A DNA stretch of 64,000 bases from Streptomyces noursei ATCC 11455 (GCF_001704275.1 NZ_CP011533.1:9424001-9488000), one strand, 5' to 3'. Shown: positions 1 through 9,456, counted from the first letter of the stretch. The notes: generated from the sequence alone by a model not told the origin. Made by a program: numbers and translations.

Positions 1-1068
1 GCGGCGAGTGTCCTGGCCGGCGCCCGCTCGCTCATCGCGATCACGGAGTGGATCAGCGACGCACCGGCGTGGGCCTGCCGGACCCTCGGCTTCCCCGTCG
101 ATCCGCTGACCGGACAGGTCCGCGTTCCGCACCCGCATACGCTGCGACGCCTCCTCGTGCAGCTCGACGGCGATGCCCTGGACACCGCGATCGGCGCGTT
201 TCTCACCGCCCGCGCCACCCCGGCCGGGCCCGGACTGCGCGCGATCGCGGTCGACGGCAAGGCCCTGCGTGGCTCGCGCACCTCCACCACCGGCTACGTC
301 ACCCTGCTCGCCGCAATGGACCACACCGGCACCGTCCTCGCCCAGCGCCAGGTCGCCGACAAGAGCAACGAAATCCCCGCGTTCGCCCCGCTGCTGGACA
401 GCGTCGACCGGACCGGCACCGTGATCACCGCCGACGCGCTCCACACCCAGCACGCCCACGGCGCCTACCTCCGAGCCCGCGGCGCCCACTACATCGCGCA
501 CGTCAAGGCGAACCACCCCACCCTCTTCGACCGCGTGCGCCGCCTGCCCTGGCGGGACATCGCCCTGGACCACTACGAGCGCACCCGTGCCCACCACCGC
601 CTGGAGATCCGCAGGCTGAAGACCGCGGCCTTCGCCCACATCGACTATTCCGACGCGGCCCAGGCCCTCCAAGTTGTGCGCTGGCGCAAGGACTTCACCA
701 GCGGCAGGCTCACCATCGAACGCGTCTACCTGATCACCAGCCTGCCGCCCGGCGCCGTGAGCGGCGCCCAGCTCGCCGAATGGATCCGAGGGCAATGGAA
801 GATCGAAAACCTGTTACACCACGTCCGGGACCGCACCTTCCGCGAGGATGACTCCAAGATCCACGTCGGCCGGCTCCCTCGCGTCATGGCCGGCCTGCGC
901 AACCTCGCCATCAGTGTTCACCGCCAGGATGGACGCACCAACATCGCCGCCGCCCTACACGAAGCGGCCCGAGACTGGAACCGTGAGGAGCCCCGAAGTT
1001 CTCGGACAGCGGTCCCCATAGGATCGAAGTCCAGAACGACGGAGAGAGCACGTGGCACAGAAGCGTAG
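1..1068 (+). pseudogene. ISAs1-family transposase, 5' cut by window edge, 3' cut by IS3
   Basis: The frame is open from base 1, so the N-terminus lies outside the window. Family landmarks are AVDGKALRGSR, the TADALHTQ block and the C-terminal WKIENLLHHVRDRTFRED block, as in other ISAs1/H-repeat DDE transposases. Compare the intact relative at 22577-23728. Native sequence stops at 983, where an IS3 terminal repeat begins. The last ~28 codons (984-1068) are read-through into the IS3 end, so the normal C-terminus is lost. It is probably inactive. Confidence 0.85.
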
Positions 1069-1370
1069 GAAGTTCAGTCCCGAATTTAGGGACGAGGCAG
1101 TCCAGATGGTGGTTGTGGAGTCCCGCCCGATCGCTGAGGTCGCCCGAGAGATACAGGTGAACGAGGGAACGCTGGGCACCTGGGTCAGCCGGTACAGGCA
1201 GGAGCACGCTGGGGAGGAGCCCCCGCTGAACATCAGCGAACGTGCCCGCCTTCGCGAATTGGAACGTGAGAATCGGGAACTCCGTATGAAGACCGAGTTC
1301 TTGGGAAAAGCTGCGGCCTTCTTCGCCCAGGAATACCGGTGACGGAGAAGTACGAGTTCATCGACGGCGA
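984..1370 (+). mobile_element. IS3-family element, left part only
   Basis: Starts with TGAGGAGCCCCGAAGTTCTC, the same end as the full-length IS3 copy at 37448-38728. Identity to that copy stops about 30 bases into orfB, at 1370, where an IS5-C-type end begins. About 900 bp of the element is missing. Confidence 0.85.
1052..1342 (+). CDS. IS3-family OrfA (HTH protein)
   Basis: 96-residue IS3 OrfA with an N-terminal helix-turn-helix (roughly residues 8-45, including EVAREIQVNEGTLGTWVSRY) and a C-terminal leucine-rich coiled coil (ERARLRELERENRELRMK). In IS3 elements OrfA binds the ends and is fused to OrfB by frameshifting. Its stop overlaps the GTG start of orfB, as in the copy at 38370-38660, but orfB is truncated after about 10 codons. 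This copy cannot make a transposase, though the OrfA frame is intact. Confidence 0.85.
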   Translation: MAQKRRKFSPEFRDEAVQMVVVESRPIAEVAREIQVNEGTLGTWVSRYRQEHAGEEPPLNISERARLRELERENRELRMKTEFLGKAAAFFAQEYR

Positions 1371-1401
1371 GAGGCCTATTCACGGGGGTTTCAACCATCG
1401 T
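1371..1401. repeat. IS5-C terminal remnant
   Basis: About 30 bases starting GAGGCCTATTCACGGG match the left end of the IS5-C copy at 42004. No internal IS5-C sequence follows; IS5-A' sequence starts at once. It is a scar of deletion or recombination between elements. Confidence 0.6.
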
Positions 1402-1959
1402 TATGTGACGTCACATGAGGCGAGAGTCTCGATGATGCGGTGGGTCCGGGCGGCCTTGATGTCGTGGACGGCCCCTGGCAACGGGGGGTGAGGGCCACAG
1501 GATTTGACCGAAGGGATCGGCGATGACCTGCACGTTCATGCCGTGCCGCTTGTGTTTCCCGGAGTGGTACGGGCGGTCGGCGGCGATGCGGTCGATGGGG
1601 AGCAGTGTCCCGTCGAGGATCACGAAAGCCTTGCCTGCCGCGGTCTCCATCGCCTGCTGCAACGTCGGTGCAAGGGCCGCCAGAACATCGATACCCTCGT
1701 GGACGTAGCGGCAGACGGTGGCGGTGCCGATCGCGAAACCCGCTGCAAGGCGGGCATAGGTATCCCCGCACCGCAGATACGCCAGGACCAGCAGAGCCTG
1801 ACGACCTGCAGTCAACCGCCGCCACCGCGTCCCGATCTCCTGACGGTGCACCCTCAGCTGTCCGGCGAGGAACTGCAGGGAGGCGCTGGACAGATCGATC
1901 GCCGACGGATAGACAAGCACACGAAGCTCCTGGTGGACATGGTTGATCTTGGTCGACAA
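1402..1959 (-). pseudogene. IS5-A' transposase, C-terminally truncated
   Basis: DDE_Tnp_4-type IS5 transposase. HQELRVLVYPSAIDLSSASL begins the protein, AFVILDGTLLPIDRIAADRP carries the first DDE aspartate, and GKHKRHGMNVQVIADP follows. A frameshift after about residue 150 (ILWPSPPVARG, versus ILWASPALPGA in intact copies) and loss of the last third (GYQGAGG, LGERAMATLKNW) inactivate it. The upstream end is displaced by IS5-C. Confidence 0.8.
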
Positions 1960-1962
1960 CCC

Positions 1963-2868
1963 GAGGTCTATTCACGGGGTTTCACCAGCCTTTCTTGTAG
2001 AAAGCGAGGGCGGTGACGGTCTTGGTGACGAGAGTGAAGCGTGTGAGGGGGCCGCGGTAGCGGGTGGCGAGAATCTTCCAGTTCTTCAAGTGTGCGATGG
2101 CCCGTTCGACTGTGGCTCGGAGCGTGTTGACGGAGCGGTTGGCTATCTTGTCCCCGGCGGATTGTTCCTGGCCGGGTGGCTTGCGTCTGGGTGTGAGGAG
2201 TCCGGAGCCGATGTAGCCCAGGTCGCCGATGCCCTCGCGTTCGGCGAATGCCTCGGGGAAGTGGGACTGGCGCCAGGCGTGGATGTCGTGCCGGCTGCCG
2301 GGCACGGGGGCGGAGACTGCGAGGAGGTCGCCGGCGAGGGTGGCGGCGACTGCAGGCTGAATCCGGTGTCGCGGTGTTTGCCGCAGAACATCGTGGTGCC
2401 CTGGGTTGTCCAGTCCCACGTCGTGACCAGGGTGCCATCGACCAGGACGATCCGCCCGGCAGACGCCTTGGCCGGATCGGGAACGTGGCGGGCCAGGACC
2501 TTCTCCACCACCGGCAGCAGGGCCGTCCATCGTCTGGCGACAGTGGCCTGGGAGATCCCGAACAGTTCTGCGGCCGCCTCCTGGACTGGGTTCTGCCGCA
2601 GCAGGAACAGCACCAGCACCACCGACTTGTACAGGCCCAGCGCCCACATCCGCCCCGGTGACACCGGCGGATCCGGGTCCTCCACGAGCTCTTGGTGGAC
2701 CCGTGTGACCAGCCCATCAAGTTGATCGGCATCCAGCCCTGTCGTAACGTTCCAGCCCAACGGCCCTGCCCCGGTAGAAAACTGACGTCGTCGCAAACGT
2801 CACGCTACCCAGCAGGGCCGCCCTCGTGATCAAGAACAGCAGGCCGAAAACCTCCGTGAATAGACCTC
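1963..2868 (-). mobile_element. IS5-C copy 1 (906 bp)
   Basis: Bounded by inverted ends GAGGTCTATTCACGG, with CCC on both sides (1960-1962 and 2869-2871). Removing it restores the IS5-A' sequence. Same net length as IS5-C copy 2 (15294-17103 minus its insert). Confidence 0.88.
1982..2796 (-). pseudogene. IS5-C transposase, frameshifted
   Basis: IS5-family transposase split over two frames. The N-terminal part (about 150 residues) ends in GKHRDTGFSLQ. The C-terminal part (GDLLAVSAPVPGSRHDIHAW to ALAFYKKGW) is in another frame. Compared with the copy at 42074-43792, which reads FNLQTAATLAGD through this point, one base is missing just after the CTGCAG at about 2355. Copy 2 has the same lesion, so these two share an already inactive or frameshift-dependent ancestor. 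Confidence 0.8.
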
Positions 2869-2935
2869 CCCGTCTACCAGGAGCTTCACCACTGTGTACA
2901 GCACCCCACCCCAACCCGAGGTTGGAAAAGGCTCA

Positions 2936-3134
2936 GGACCGTTAAATCCCCTTCTCCTGAATTCCTGCCCGGTCAGCCAGCTGCGAGGGTGAGGAATGAC
3001 AACTCGCTGACCTTAAGCTGACGTGCCACACGGCGCCGATTAGTGGAGATCTGCCAAATTCCCGGAAAAGACTAGGGGAATACGATGGAACGACACAAAT
3101 CGCCCAGGCATCCACCGATTCAATCCCTATCCAT
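2936..3134. other. A+T-richer host segment between IS elements
   Basis: About 200 bp of non-IS sequence, continuous with 6907 onward once IS5-B and IS5-D are removed. It contains the start of a possible short ORF (3085) with AGGGGAA upstream. It probably belonged to the upstream region of the metallopeptidase gene at 7135. Confidence 0.5.
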
Positions 3135-4032
3135 GAACCTCTTTCATCCTGAGTAGTCGCAGGTCAGGAGCGTGTGAACGGCCTGGACGATGCGGCTGAT
3201 GCGGTTGGTTGAGCATCGTGCCTGGCGGAGGGTCCGCCATTGCTTGAGTTGGGCGAAGGCGCGTTCGCCTGGTGCTCGGAGGCGGGCGTGGTCGCGGTTG
3301 AACAGTTGGTAGTGGTCGGGTTGTTCGCGGTGGTTTTTGTAGGGGGTGCGGACGGTTGCGCCGGCGCCTTGGTAGGCGCGGTCGGCCAGGACGAGGATCT
3401 GCCTGGTGAGGCAGGCCTGGACGATGCCGTGAGCCCGTGCCGCGGTCAGGTCGTGGGTGCGTCCGGGCAACGCGCGGGAGAACCACAGTGGAGTGCCGTC
3501 TGGGGACGCGATGACCTGCACGTTCATTCCGTGCCGCTTGTGTTTTTGGCTGTAGTACGGCTCGTCTGCGGCGATGCGGTCGGTGGGGATCAGTGTCCCG
3601 TCAACGACGACGAAGTCGCCCTCACCCAGGCCCACCAGGGCCTCGCGCAGGCCGGGTGCCCACGAGGCGAGGATCATCAAGGTCTCGTCCACGTACCGCC
3701 AAGCCGTCGCCTCCGATACCCCGAAACCGGCTCCGACCTGCGCGAACGTCTCGTTCTTCCGAAGGTGCGCCAACACCAGTAGGGCCTGCTTGAAGCAACC
3801 GAGCCGTCGCCAGGGCGAGTTCAGCTCCTGCCGGCGGGCATGGATCAGCCAGGAAACGTGCTCAACGAGTTCGTGCGGGACGTCGAGCATGGAAGAATAC
3901 GGAACCAACAGGGCTCCTCGGACGCTGCGTGATGAGTGATGTCACCACAGCAACGACCAGGGGCCCTGTCTTGTCACCAACTCCCCTCTGACCAGGCATT
4001 TCACCCTCGCAGAGGCAGGATGAAAGAGGTTC
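3135..4032 (-). mobile_element. IS5-B copy 1 (898 bp, intact)
   Basis: Inverted ends GAACCTCTTTCATCCTG at 3135 and its complement at 4032. CAT is duplicated (3132-3134, 4033-4035). Same length as the copy at 42090-42987. Confidence 0.9.
3144..3908 (-). CDS. IS5-family transposase (IS5-B)
   Basis: 254-residue intact transposase with an N-terminal HTH region (ALLVLAHLRKNETFAQVGAG, then ATAWRYVDETL) and a DDE_Tnp_4 catalytic domain. D1 is in VVDGTLIPTDRIAADEPYYS, then KHKRHGMNVQVIA; D2 is in ILVLADRAYQGAG; E is in APGERAFAQLKQW. It is nearly identical to 42214-42978, so recent mobility is likely. Confidence 0.9.
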   Translation of the reverse strand: MVPYSSMLDVPHELVEHVSWLIHARRQELNSPWRRLGCFKQALLVLAHLRKNETFAQVGAGFGVSEATAWRYVDETLMILASWAPGLREALVGLGEGDFVVVDGTLIPTDRIAADEPYYSQKHKRHGMNVQVIASPDGTPLWFSRALPGRTHDLTAARAHGIVQACLTRQILVLADRAYQGAGATVRTPYKNHREQPDHYQLFNRDHARLRAPGERAFAQLKQWRTLRQARCSTNRISRIVQAVHTLLTCDYSG

Positions 4033-4456
4033 CATGAAGCCTTTTTCACGTGTAGATCATGAGGGTGAGGATGGCTGCGGCGACTGACGTGAGCTTGTTC
4101 GGGCTGATGCGGGCGTGGCGGAAGATCCGCCACTGCTTGATCCGGGAGATCGTCCGCTCGACCGGCGCTCGCAGTGCGGCGTGGACCGTGTTCGACTTCT
4201 TATGTTTGTCGGGGAGTTCGGTGCCCCGGTGGCGCTTGATGGGTGTGATCACGGTGCCGCCTGCGCCCTGGTAGCCCTTGTCCGCCAGGATCTTGAGACT
4301 CAGTTGCTCGCAGACGTCGACGATGCCGTGCTCACGGGCGGCTTTGACGTCATGCGTGACTCTGCTGCGCAATTCGCTGTGGGGCAGTGGGTGTTGGCGA
4401 GATGATTGCCCTGGTGGTCGTTTTCTTGTCGTGCGGCCGCTGGGGAGATGATGCGG

Positions 4457-6308
4457 ATGTCGTTGCGGGTGAAGGGGCTGCCGGAGATTCCGGAGCAGAC
4501 TGTTGTGGTGGCCCGGGCGGCGTTCCCGAAGGGGAGCCTGGCGATGCGGGTGCGGGACCGCTTGGCGGAGGTCTTCGCCGACGAGCCGTTCACCGGTGCC
4601 TTCGGGGTCCGTGGTGCCCCGGGGATGGCGCCGGCGGTGCTGTCGCTGGTCACGGTGCTTCAGTTCGCCGAGAACCTGACCGACCGGCAGGCTGCCGCGA
4701 TGGCCGTCCGTGCGATCGATTGGAAGTACGCGATCGGGGCGGAGTTGACCGATACCGGCTTCGACCCCAGCGTGCTGGCCCGCTTCCGCGGTCGGTTGGC
4801 CGGGCACGGCCTGGAGCGACTGGTGTTCGACCGGCTGGTGGACCACTGCCGCGATGCCGCCCTGGTCGGTGCCGGTGGCAAACAGCGCACCGACTCCACC
4901 CATGTCATCTCCGCGGTGCGGGATCTGAATCGGCTGGAGCTGGCCGGGGAGAGCGTGCGGGCCGCGCTGGAGGCGCTGGCGGTCGCGGCCCCGACCTGGC
5001 TGGCCAGCCAGATCAATGTCGCCGAGTTCGCCCACCGCTACGGACCGAGGATCAACGGCTGGACCATGCCCTCGTCCCAGGCCAAACGGGACCACCTGGC
5101 GCAGCTGTTCGCACAGGACGGCTACGCGATCGTGCGGGCCGCCTACGATGCCGGCGCCCCGATATGGATTCGTGAGGTCGAGGCGGTGCAGATCCTGCGG
5201 CAGGTGCTGGTGCAGACCTACTACCAGCGCACCGACAGCCGGGGCGGGAGGCGATCACCAAGCGGGACACCGACCAGGGGGCGTCCCGCCCGGCAGATTA
5301 CGCCTGGCCTCTCCCTACGACCCCGACGCACGCTGGGCGGCCAAGGGCGAGGAGTTGTTCTGGTGCGGCTACAAGATCCATCTCACCGAGAGCTGCGACA
5401 CTCCTCCCGAAGCCGAAGCCGAAGCCGAAGCCGAAGCCGAAGCCGAAGCCGAAGCCGAAGCCGAAGCCGAAGCCGAAGCCGAAGCCGAAGCCGAAGCCGA
5501 AGCCGAAGCCGAAGCCGAAGCCGAAGCCGAAGCCGAAGCCGAAGCCGAAGCCGAAGCCGAAGCCGGACGGCGTGCCGGACCGCGGCCGAACCTGATCACG
5601 GACGTGCACACCACCGACGCGACCGTGCCGGATGTGAAGGCCACCACCGGCATCCAGCAGCGCTTGGCCGAGCGCAACCTCGCCCCGGGCGAGCACTACC
5701 TCGATGCCGGCTACCCCTCGGCTGACCTGGTCACCGCAGCCGCGAAGAACGGCATCACCATGATCACCCCGCTGATGGCCGACCACTCCCCGCAAGCCAA
5801 GGCCGGTGCCGGATACGCCAAGGGTGAGTTCCGCATCGACTGGAAGTCCCGAACCGTCTGCTGTCCCGAAGGATCCACCAGCATCGGCTGGCATCCCGTC
5901 ACCCAGCACGGACACGACGCCATCGTCGTCGAGTTCGACCGATGGGACTGCCGGGCCTGCCCCGCACAGAAACGATGCACCACCTCGGCCCGCGGCTCCC
6001 GCATGCTCACCCTCCGCCCGAAAGAAGCCCACGACACCCTCACCCGAGCCCGCACCGAACAGAAGACCAAGACCTGGAAGGACACATACGCGCTGAGGGC
6101 GGGCATCGAGGGCACGATCAACCAGACCCTGGACGTCACCGGCCTGCGTAGGGCCCGCTACCGCGGCCTGCCGAAAGTCCGCCTCCAGCACGCCTTCTCC
6201 GCCACCGCAATCAACGTGGTGCGGCTGGACGCCTACTGGACCGACCACCCCCTCGGCCGCCAACGCACCAGCCACCTCGAACGCCTCGCCTACCAACTCA
6301 CCACATAG
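4457..6308 (+). pseudogene. IS1182-family transposase with frameshifts and (EA)26 tract
   Basis: The N-terminal DUF772-type domain (GAPGMAPAVLSLVTVLQFAE, LTDTGFDPSVLARFRGRL) is followed by the DDE part (GKQRTDSTHVISAV, then KGEELFWCGYKIHLTESCD). The C-terminus has PNLITDVHTTDATVPD and TYALRAGIEGTINQTLDV. Two one-base lesions near 5243 and 5280 put the stretch REAITKRDTDQ in a third frame, so the gene is broken. At 5409-5564 a hexanucleotide tract inserts 26 Glu-Ala pairs between HLTESCDTPP and GRRAGPRPN. Start at 4457 follows GGGGAG. Confidence 0.85.
5409..5564. repeat. 26 perfect tandem copies of GAAGCC
   Basis: 156 bases, no interruptions, in the reading frame Glu-Ala of the IS1182 transposase (Gly-Phe on the other strand). 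Length changes by whole units preserve frame. It is expected to be unstable by slipped-strand replication. Confidence 0.97.
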
Positions 6309-6906
6309 ACCTCACCAATTGCGCAGCAGAGTCATGCGTGCCACTGGGCAGGGCTGGCGAGAGCCACAGCAACTTGCCTTTGTCCGCGGTGATGGCCTGG
6401 AGATTCACGCCTTCACGGCGGACCTTGCCGGAGAAGTGGCCGGGGGCCTGGACTCGGTCGGTCTCCGCGACGGTGCCGTCAAGGAGTACGTACCTGTCGG
6501 CGTGATGGCTCGTCAGGGCTTCCGTCAATGACGGAGCGAACTTGGCGAGGCACTCGATCGTGTCGTTGGTGTAGCGCCAGGCGGTGGCCACGCCGATCCC
6601 GAAGCCGGCCGCGAGCTGTTCGAGAGTGTCGTGCTTACGCAGGTAGACCAGGGCACAGCGAGCCCGGTCATACGGACGCAGTTTGCAGTTCCGCTCACCA
6701 TCACACGCGACGATGACCATCGTCACCAGCTCAAGGAGCTCTTCCTCGACATCGCATGCGGCAGGATAGAAGAACACGGGGCATCTCCGCAGGTCAGGCT
6801 AGTTGTGGTGACCTGCCAAACCAGCGGGGTGCCCCGTTCGTCACGCCGCCCGTCAACGCGCTAACCCCACCTCACCCGCCAGCCGTACAAATGGAAAAGG
6901 CTTATG

Positions 6907-7015
6907 GGGTTGAATCTGATTAAACTTCTTCAATTCGGCTCACGATCGAGTGAAAACGGCGAGGGCGTCTCGGTCGGCCAACGTCTCAAATCTTGAGATC
7001 GGGAGGGTTATTCGC
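6907..7015. other. A+T-rich host sequence upstream of the M64 gene
   Basis: Non-IS segment, visibly less G+C-rich than the IS around it. It carries the end of the split small ORF and the ribosome site GGGAGGG (7001-7007) for the ORF at 7016. No clear promoter hexamers could be assigned. Confidence 0.4.
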
Positions 7016-7138
7016 ATGGATAGCCCCCAGGAAACCCCCTCGCCCATCACAAGGTTGATGCGAAGCTACGGTACACAGATGAAAATAGATTGCCTTCAAG
7101 GTGAAGGCGATGCAACCCAGAAATGTGGTTTAAGATGA
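7016..7138 (+). CDS. 40-residue ORF coupled to metallopeptidase gene
   Basis: Starts ATG after GGGAGGG with 8-base spacing; protein MDSPQETPSPITRLMRSYG... ending QKCGLR. Its TGA overlaps the ATG of the metallopeptidase gene (ATGA at 7135-7138), the classic arrangement for translational coupling. There is no signal peptide and no recognised family. It could be a leader ORF or a small partner protein; existence as a stable protein is uncertain. Confidence 0.4.
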   Translation: MDSPQETPSPITRLMRSYGTQMKIDCLQGEGDATQKCGLR

Positions 7139-8214
7139 AATTACAGCAACAATCGCGGCGGGTTACTCGAATGTTTCTCGCGGCGGGCGTTACAGCAACT
7201 TTTACCCTTGCCTCCTCTATGCATTTCGCCAGCGGCGAGCCAATGGAAAAGAAGATAATTCAGAACATCGAATACTTCACAAAGTCGGGCGGCCATCCAA
7301 ATTTTGCCAAAATGCGCACTCCTTTCCGTTCTACCTCCTTGTCTGCGCGCGACGATGTTGAGGTCACTCCAATACTTGAAAATGGCCCGGCCGACGACAA
7401 GCTTGACTATGTATTTATAGGTGATGGGTTTACTCAGGATCAACAGAAAGAATTTCAAGAGGCAGCAACTAAGGCATGGGATGAAGTGGCAAAAATTGAG
7501 CCCTTCCGTTCCCATCTAGGACTATTTAACGTATGGGCCGTCAATGCCGTATCTCCAGAGTCTGGCGTCTCCGGAGATACGACCGAAGGAGCCGTGAAGA
7601 ACACCGCAGTTGGATCAAAGTTCTATTGCGTTCCTGGTGCAGAAAGGGTAATGTGTGCCGACCCGGAAGCGGTGGAGTCGTATGCAAGGAGGGCGCCTGG
7701 CGCTGATGCTGTTGCGGTGCTGGCAAATTCCACTAAATATGGTGGCGCAGCCAGCCAAGTGAACTCGAGCGTCGGGTATAAATCCATTGTTGTCATCTCA
7801 AACACCGATAGCGCCGGTCAAGTCCTTGCCCACGAGTACGGACATTCTGTTGGCGACCTCGCGGACGAATATGACTCATATAATGGCGAAGCAAGCACTC
7901 CTTATGACGGGCCTGAGCCTACAGAAGTCAATGTTACCAAGCTGGGCGAGACTCAGATGGCAGATCAGAGTCAGAAATGGTATCGCTGTATCGGTAAAGA
8001 ATCTCCGGACGGAGGAAAGATAGGGGCCTATGAAGGCGGTAAATATCAGACGAAAGGAATATTTCGACCGACGGAAGATTCGCTGATGCGATCCCTTGGG
8101 CGCGAGTTCAATTTACCTGGACTGGAAGCCATGATTGCAGGATTCTACCGTTATGCGAAGCCAGTTCCTGGAATTCCGAGAAGCGAAGGAGTTTGTTACC
8201 CGGATTTAAGATAG
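7135..8214 (+). CDS. secreted M64-family (IgA-peptidase-like) metallopeptidase
   Basis: 359 residues. The start at 7135 is chosen for the ATGA overlap with the upstream ORF; 7123 is an alternative. N-terminal signal peptide: basic MKLQQQSRRVTR, then FLAAGVTATFTLASS. The catalytic motif HEYGHSVGDLADEY at about residues 233-246 fits HExxHxxGxxxDEY of peptidase family M64 (PF09471). The domain entry LDYVFIGDGFTQDQQKEF and the segment YKSIVVISNTDSAGQVLAHE are also typical. Zinc ligands would be the two His and the downstream Asp. The gene is markedly A+T-richer than neighbouring IS genes, suggesting transfer. Substrate unknown; secreted proteolysis is inferred. Confidence 0.8.
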   Translation: MKLQQQSRRVTRMFLAAGVTATFTLASSMHFASGEPMEKKIIQNIEYFTKSGGHPNFAKMRTPFRSTSLSARDDVEVTPILENGPADDKLDYVFIGDGFTQDQQKEFQEAATKAWDEVAKIEPFRSHLGLFNVWAVNAVSPESGVSGDTTEGAVKNTAVGSKFYCVPGAERVMCADPEAVESYARRAPGADAVAVLANSTKYGGAASQVNSSVGYKSIVVISNTDSAGQVLAHEYGHSVGDLADEYDSYNGEASTPYDGPEPTEVNVTKLGETQMADQSQKWYRCIGKESPDGGKIGAYEGGKYQTKGIFRPTEDSLMRSLGREFNLPGLEAMIAGFYRYAKPVPGIPRSEGVCYPDLR

Positions 8215-8224
8215 GGGAGTCACT

Positions 8225-8721
8225 GAACCTCTTTCATCCCGCCTCTGGAAGGGTGAAGGAGCAGGTCAGAGGGGGTGGGGGTGACGAGTCAGGGCCCCTG
8301 GTCGTTGCTGTGGTGACTTCACTCATCACGCAGCCTCCGAGGGGCCCTGTTGGTTCCGTATTTTTCCATGCTCGACGTCCCGCACGAGCTCGTCGAGCAT
8401 GTCTCCTGGCTGATCTACGCCCGCAGGCGTGAGATCAACTCGCCGTGGCGAAGGTTGGGTTGCTTCAAGCAAGCCCTGCTGGTGTTGGCGCATCTGCGGA
8501 AGAATGAGACGTTCGCGCAGGTCGGAGCAGGGTTTGGTGTGTCGGAGGCGACGGCCTGGCGGTACGTCGACGAGACCCTTGACCTCCTCGCCTCCTGGGC
8601 ACCGGGCTTGCGTGAAGCCCTTGTCGGCTTGGGTGAAGGGGACTTCGTCATTGTTGACGGCACCTTGATCCCTACCGATCGGATAGCCGCGGACGAGCCG
8701 TACTACTCGCAGAAGCACAGA
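8225..8721 (+). mobile_element. IS5-B-type element, left half
   Basis: Starts GAACCTCTTTCATCCCG at 8225. Sequence is of IS5-B type until 8721, where an IS701 terminal repeat begins. The missing right half is not found after the IS701 at 14545, so there was a deletion or rearrangement as well as an insertion. Confidence 0.8.
8350..8721 (+). pseudogene. IS5-B-type transposase, N-terminal half
   Basis: Reads [20 protein letters not shown] through GEGDFVIVDGTLIPTDRIAA to YYSQKH, then runs into IS701 sequence. It has the HTH region and the first catalytic Asp but lacks the second Asp and the Glu. Non-functional. Confidence 0.85.
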
Positions 8722-9375
8722 TACGGCAGCCGTAGTTCCGGTGTTTCTGCAGGTCAGGTGGGATTTCGGGGGCTGGGTGGGGGTATGGGTGCGGCCACCG
8801 TGATCATGAAGCTTTGTGACGAGTCATCAAGAGACGGTGGCCGCGACGGCCAGGATAGCCGCGCAGGAGTGGGCGGAGACATTCGGGGCCGTGATGGGGG
8901 CTATCGCGGACTGCTTCAAGCGGCGTGAACCCCGTCAGACTGCGGCCGAGTTGACGTCGGGGCTGCTGATGGAGCTGGAGACTCGCAACTGCTGGACCCT
9001 GGCCGAAGCCGTGGGCCATCGGGGCCCGGATCGGTTCCAGCATCTTCTGGCGAGGGCGAAGTTCGACCACGAGGCGGCCCGCAGGAAGGTCGCCGGGCAG
9101 GTCGCCGTCCACCTCACCGGCGAGGAGATCGTGCTGGTCGCGGACGAGACCGATGATGAGAAGGCATCCGAGTACGCCGTCGGGTCCGCCCACCAGTACT
9201 CCGGAGCGGTGGGCGGCACGGCGAAGTGCCAGGTCGCGGTCCATCTCGTGGCGGTGACCCCGACGACGCGCATCATGATCGACCGGAAGCTGTACCTGCC
9301 CCGGGGATGGGTGTTGAGTGCCGTTCAAGATGAGCATGGTGTTGTCACTCGGGATGAGCGTGTGGGGCGATGAAG

Positions 9376-9408
9376 AATGCCCTGCCGGTGGGGTTCCGGC
9401 AGGGCATT
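9376..9408 (-). terminator. hairpin after the ATPase gene
   Basis: 13-bp perfect stem AATGCCCTGCCGG with a 7-base loop, about 50 bases past the ATPase stop, inside the left end of the transposon. Confidence 0.7.
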
Positions 9409-9456
9409 TGATGTTCACGGTGTCACTGGGGTGCTCAGGGTGCCGTTCGCAACGGG

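Larger units (their letters stand above)
1402..2935 (-). mobile_element. IS5-A' remnant interrupted by IS5-C
   Basis: Diverged relative of the IS5-A copies (13344, 15623, 30682, 32801). The outer end, ...GAGGTTGGAAAAGGCTC, is at 2919-2935. The other end is missing: the transposase is cut near 1402. IS5-C (1963-2868) sits inside it and duplicates CCC. Confidence 0.75.
4359..6332 (+). mobile_element. IS1182-family element (1974 bp)
   Basis: Perfect 16-bp inverted ends ACTCTGCTGCGCAATT, flanked by 8-bp direct repeats CATGCGTG (4351-4358 and 6333-6340). It carries one degenerate transposase gene with a large microsatellite. Confidence 0.9.
4046..6777 (-). pseudogene. IS5-D transposase interrupted by IS1182
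   Basis: The N-terminal part (MFFYPAACDVEEELLELVTM to LWLSPALPSGTHD) lies at about 6341-6777, the C-terminal part (VKAAREHGIVDVCEQLSL to LTLMIYT) at 4046-4358. The protein is otherwise equivalent to the intact 249-residue copy at 19343-20092. The 8-base TSD CATGCGTG marks where IS1182 entered. Confidence 0.88.
4037..6903 (-). mobile_element. IS5-D copy 1, split by IS1182
   Basis: Ends AAGCCTTTTTCACG at 4037 and ...AAAAGGCTT at 6903, with ATG duplicated on both sides (4034-4036, 6904-6906). Net of the IS1182 insert it matches the intact copy at 19334-20218. IS5-B later landed one base outside its left end. Confidence 0.88.
3085..6995 (+). pseudogene. possible 46-codon ORF split by IS5-B and IS5-D
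   Basis: Deleting IS5-B (3135-4032), IS5-D (4037-6903) and their duplicated CAT and ATG targets joins ATG at 3085 to TGA at 6993-6995 in one frame, beginning MERHKSPRHPPIQSLS and ending VGQRLKS. AGGGGAA lies 7-8 bases before the ATG. No family is recognised. It may be chance, but the next ORF (7016) starts 20 bases after its stop behind a good ribosome site. Confidence 0.25.

Noticed and set aside
48..851. Arg/Pro-rich 267-codon frame overlapping the ISAs1 transposase
   Set aside because: Shadow frame of the transposase; composition is that of a shifted G+C-rich gene. Similar Arg/Pro-rich shadows accompany every IS here.
5409..5564. Possible CRISPR-like repeat array
   Set aside because: Units are six bases with no spacers; it is a microsatellite. 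No CRISPR array or cas gene was seen in the window.
5298..6296. A minus-strand frame encoding a long Gly-Phe repeat protein resembling FG-nucleoporins
   Set aside because: It is the antisense of the GAAGCC microsatellite within the IS1182 transposase; the plus strand carries all conserved motifs.
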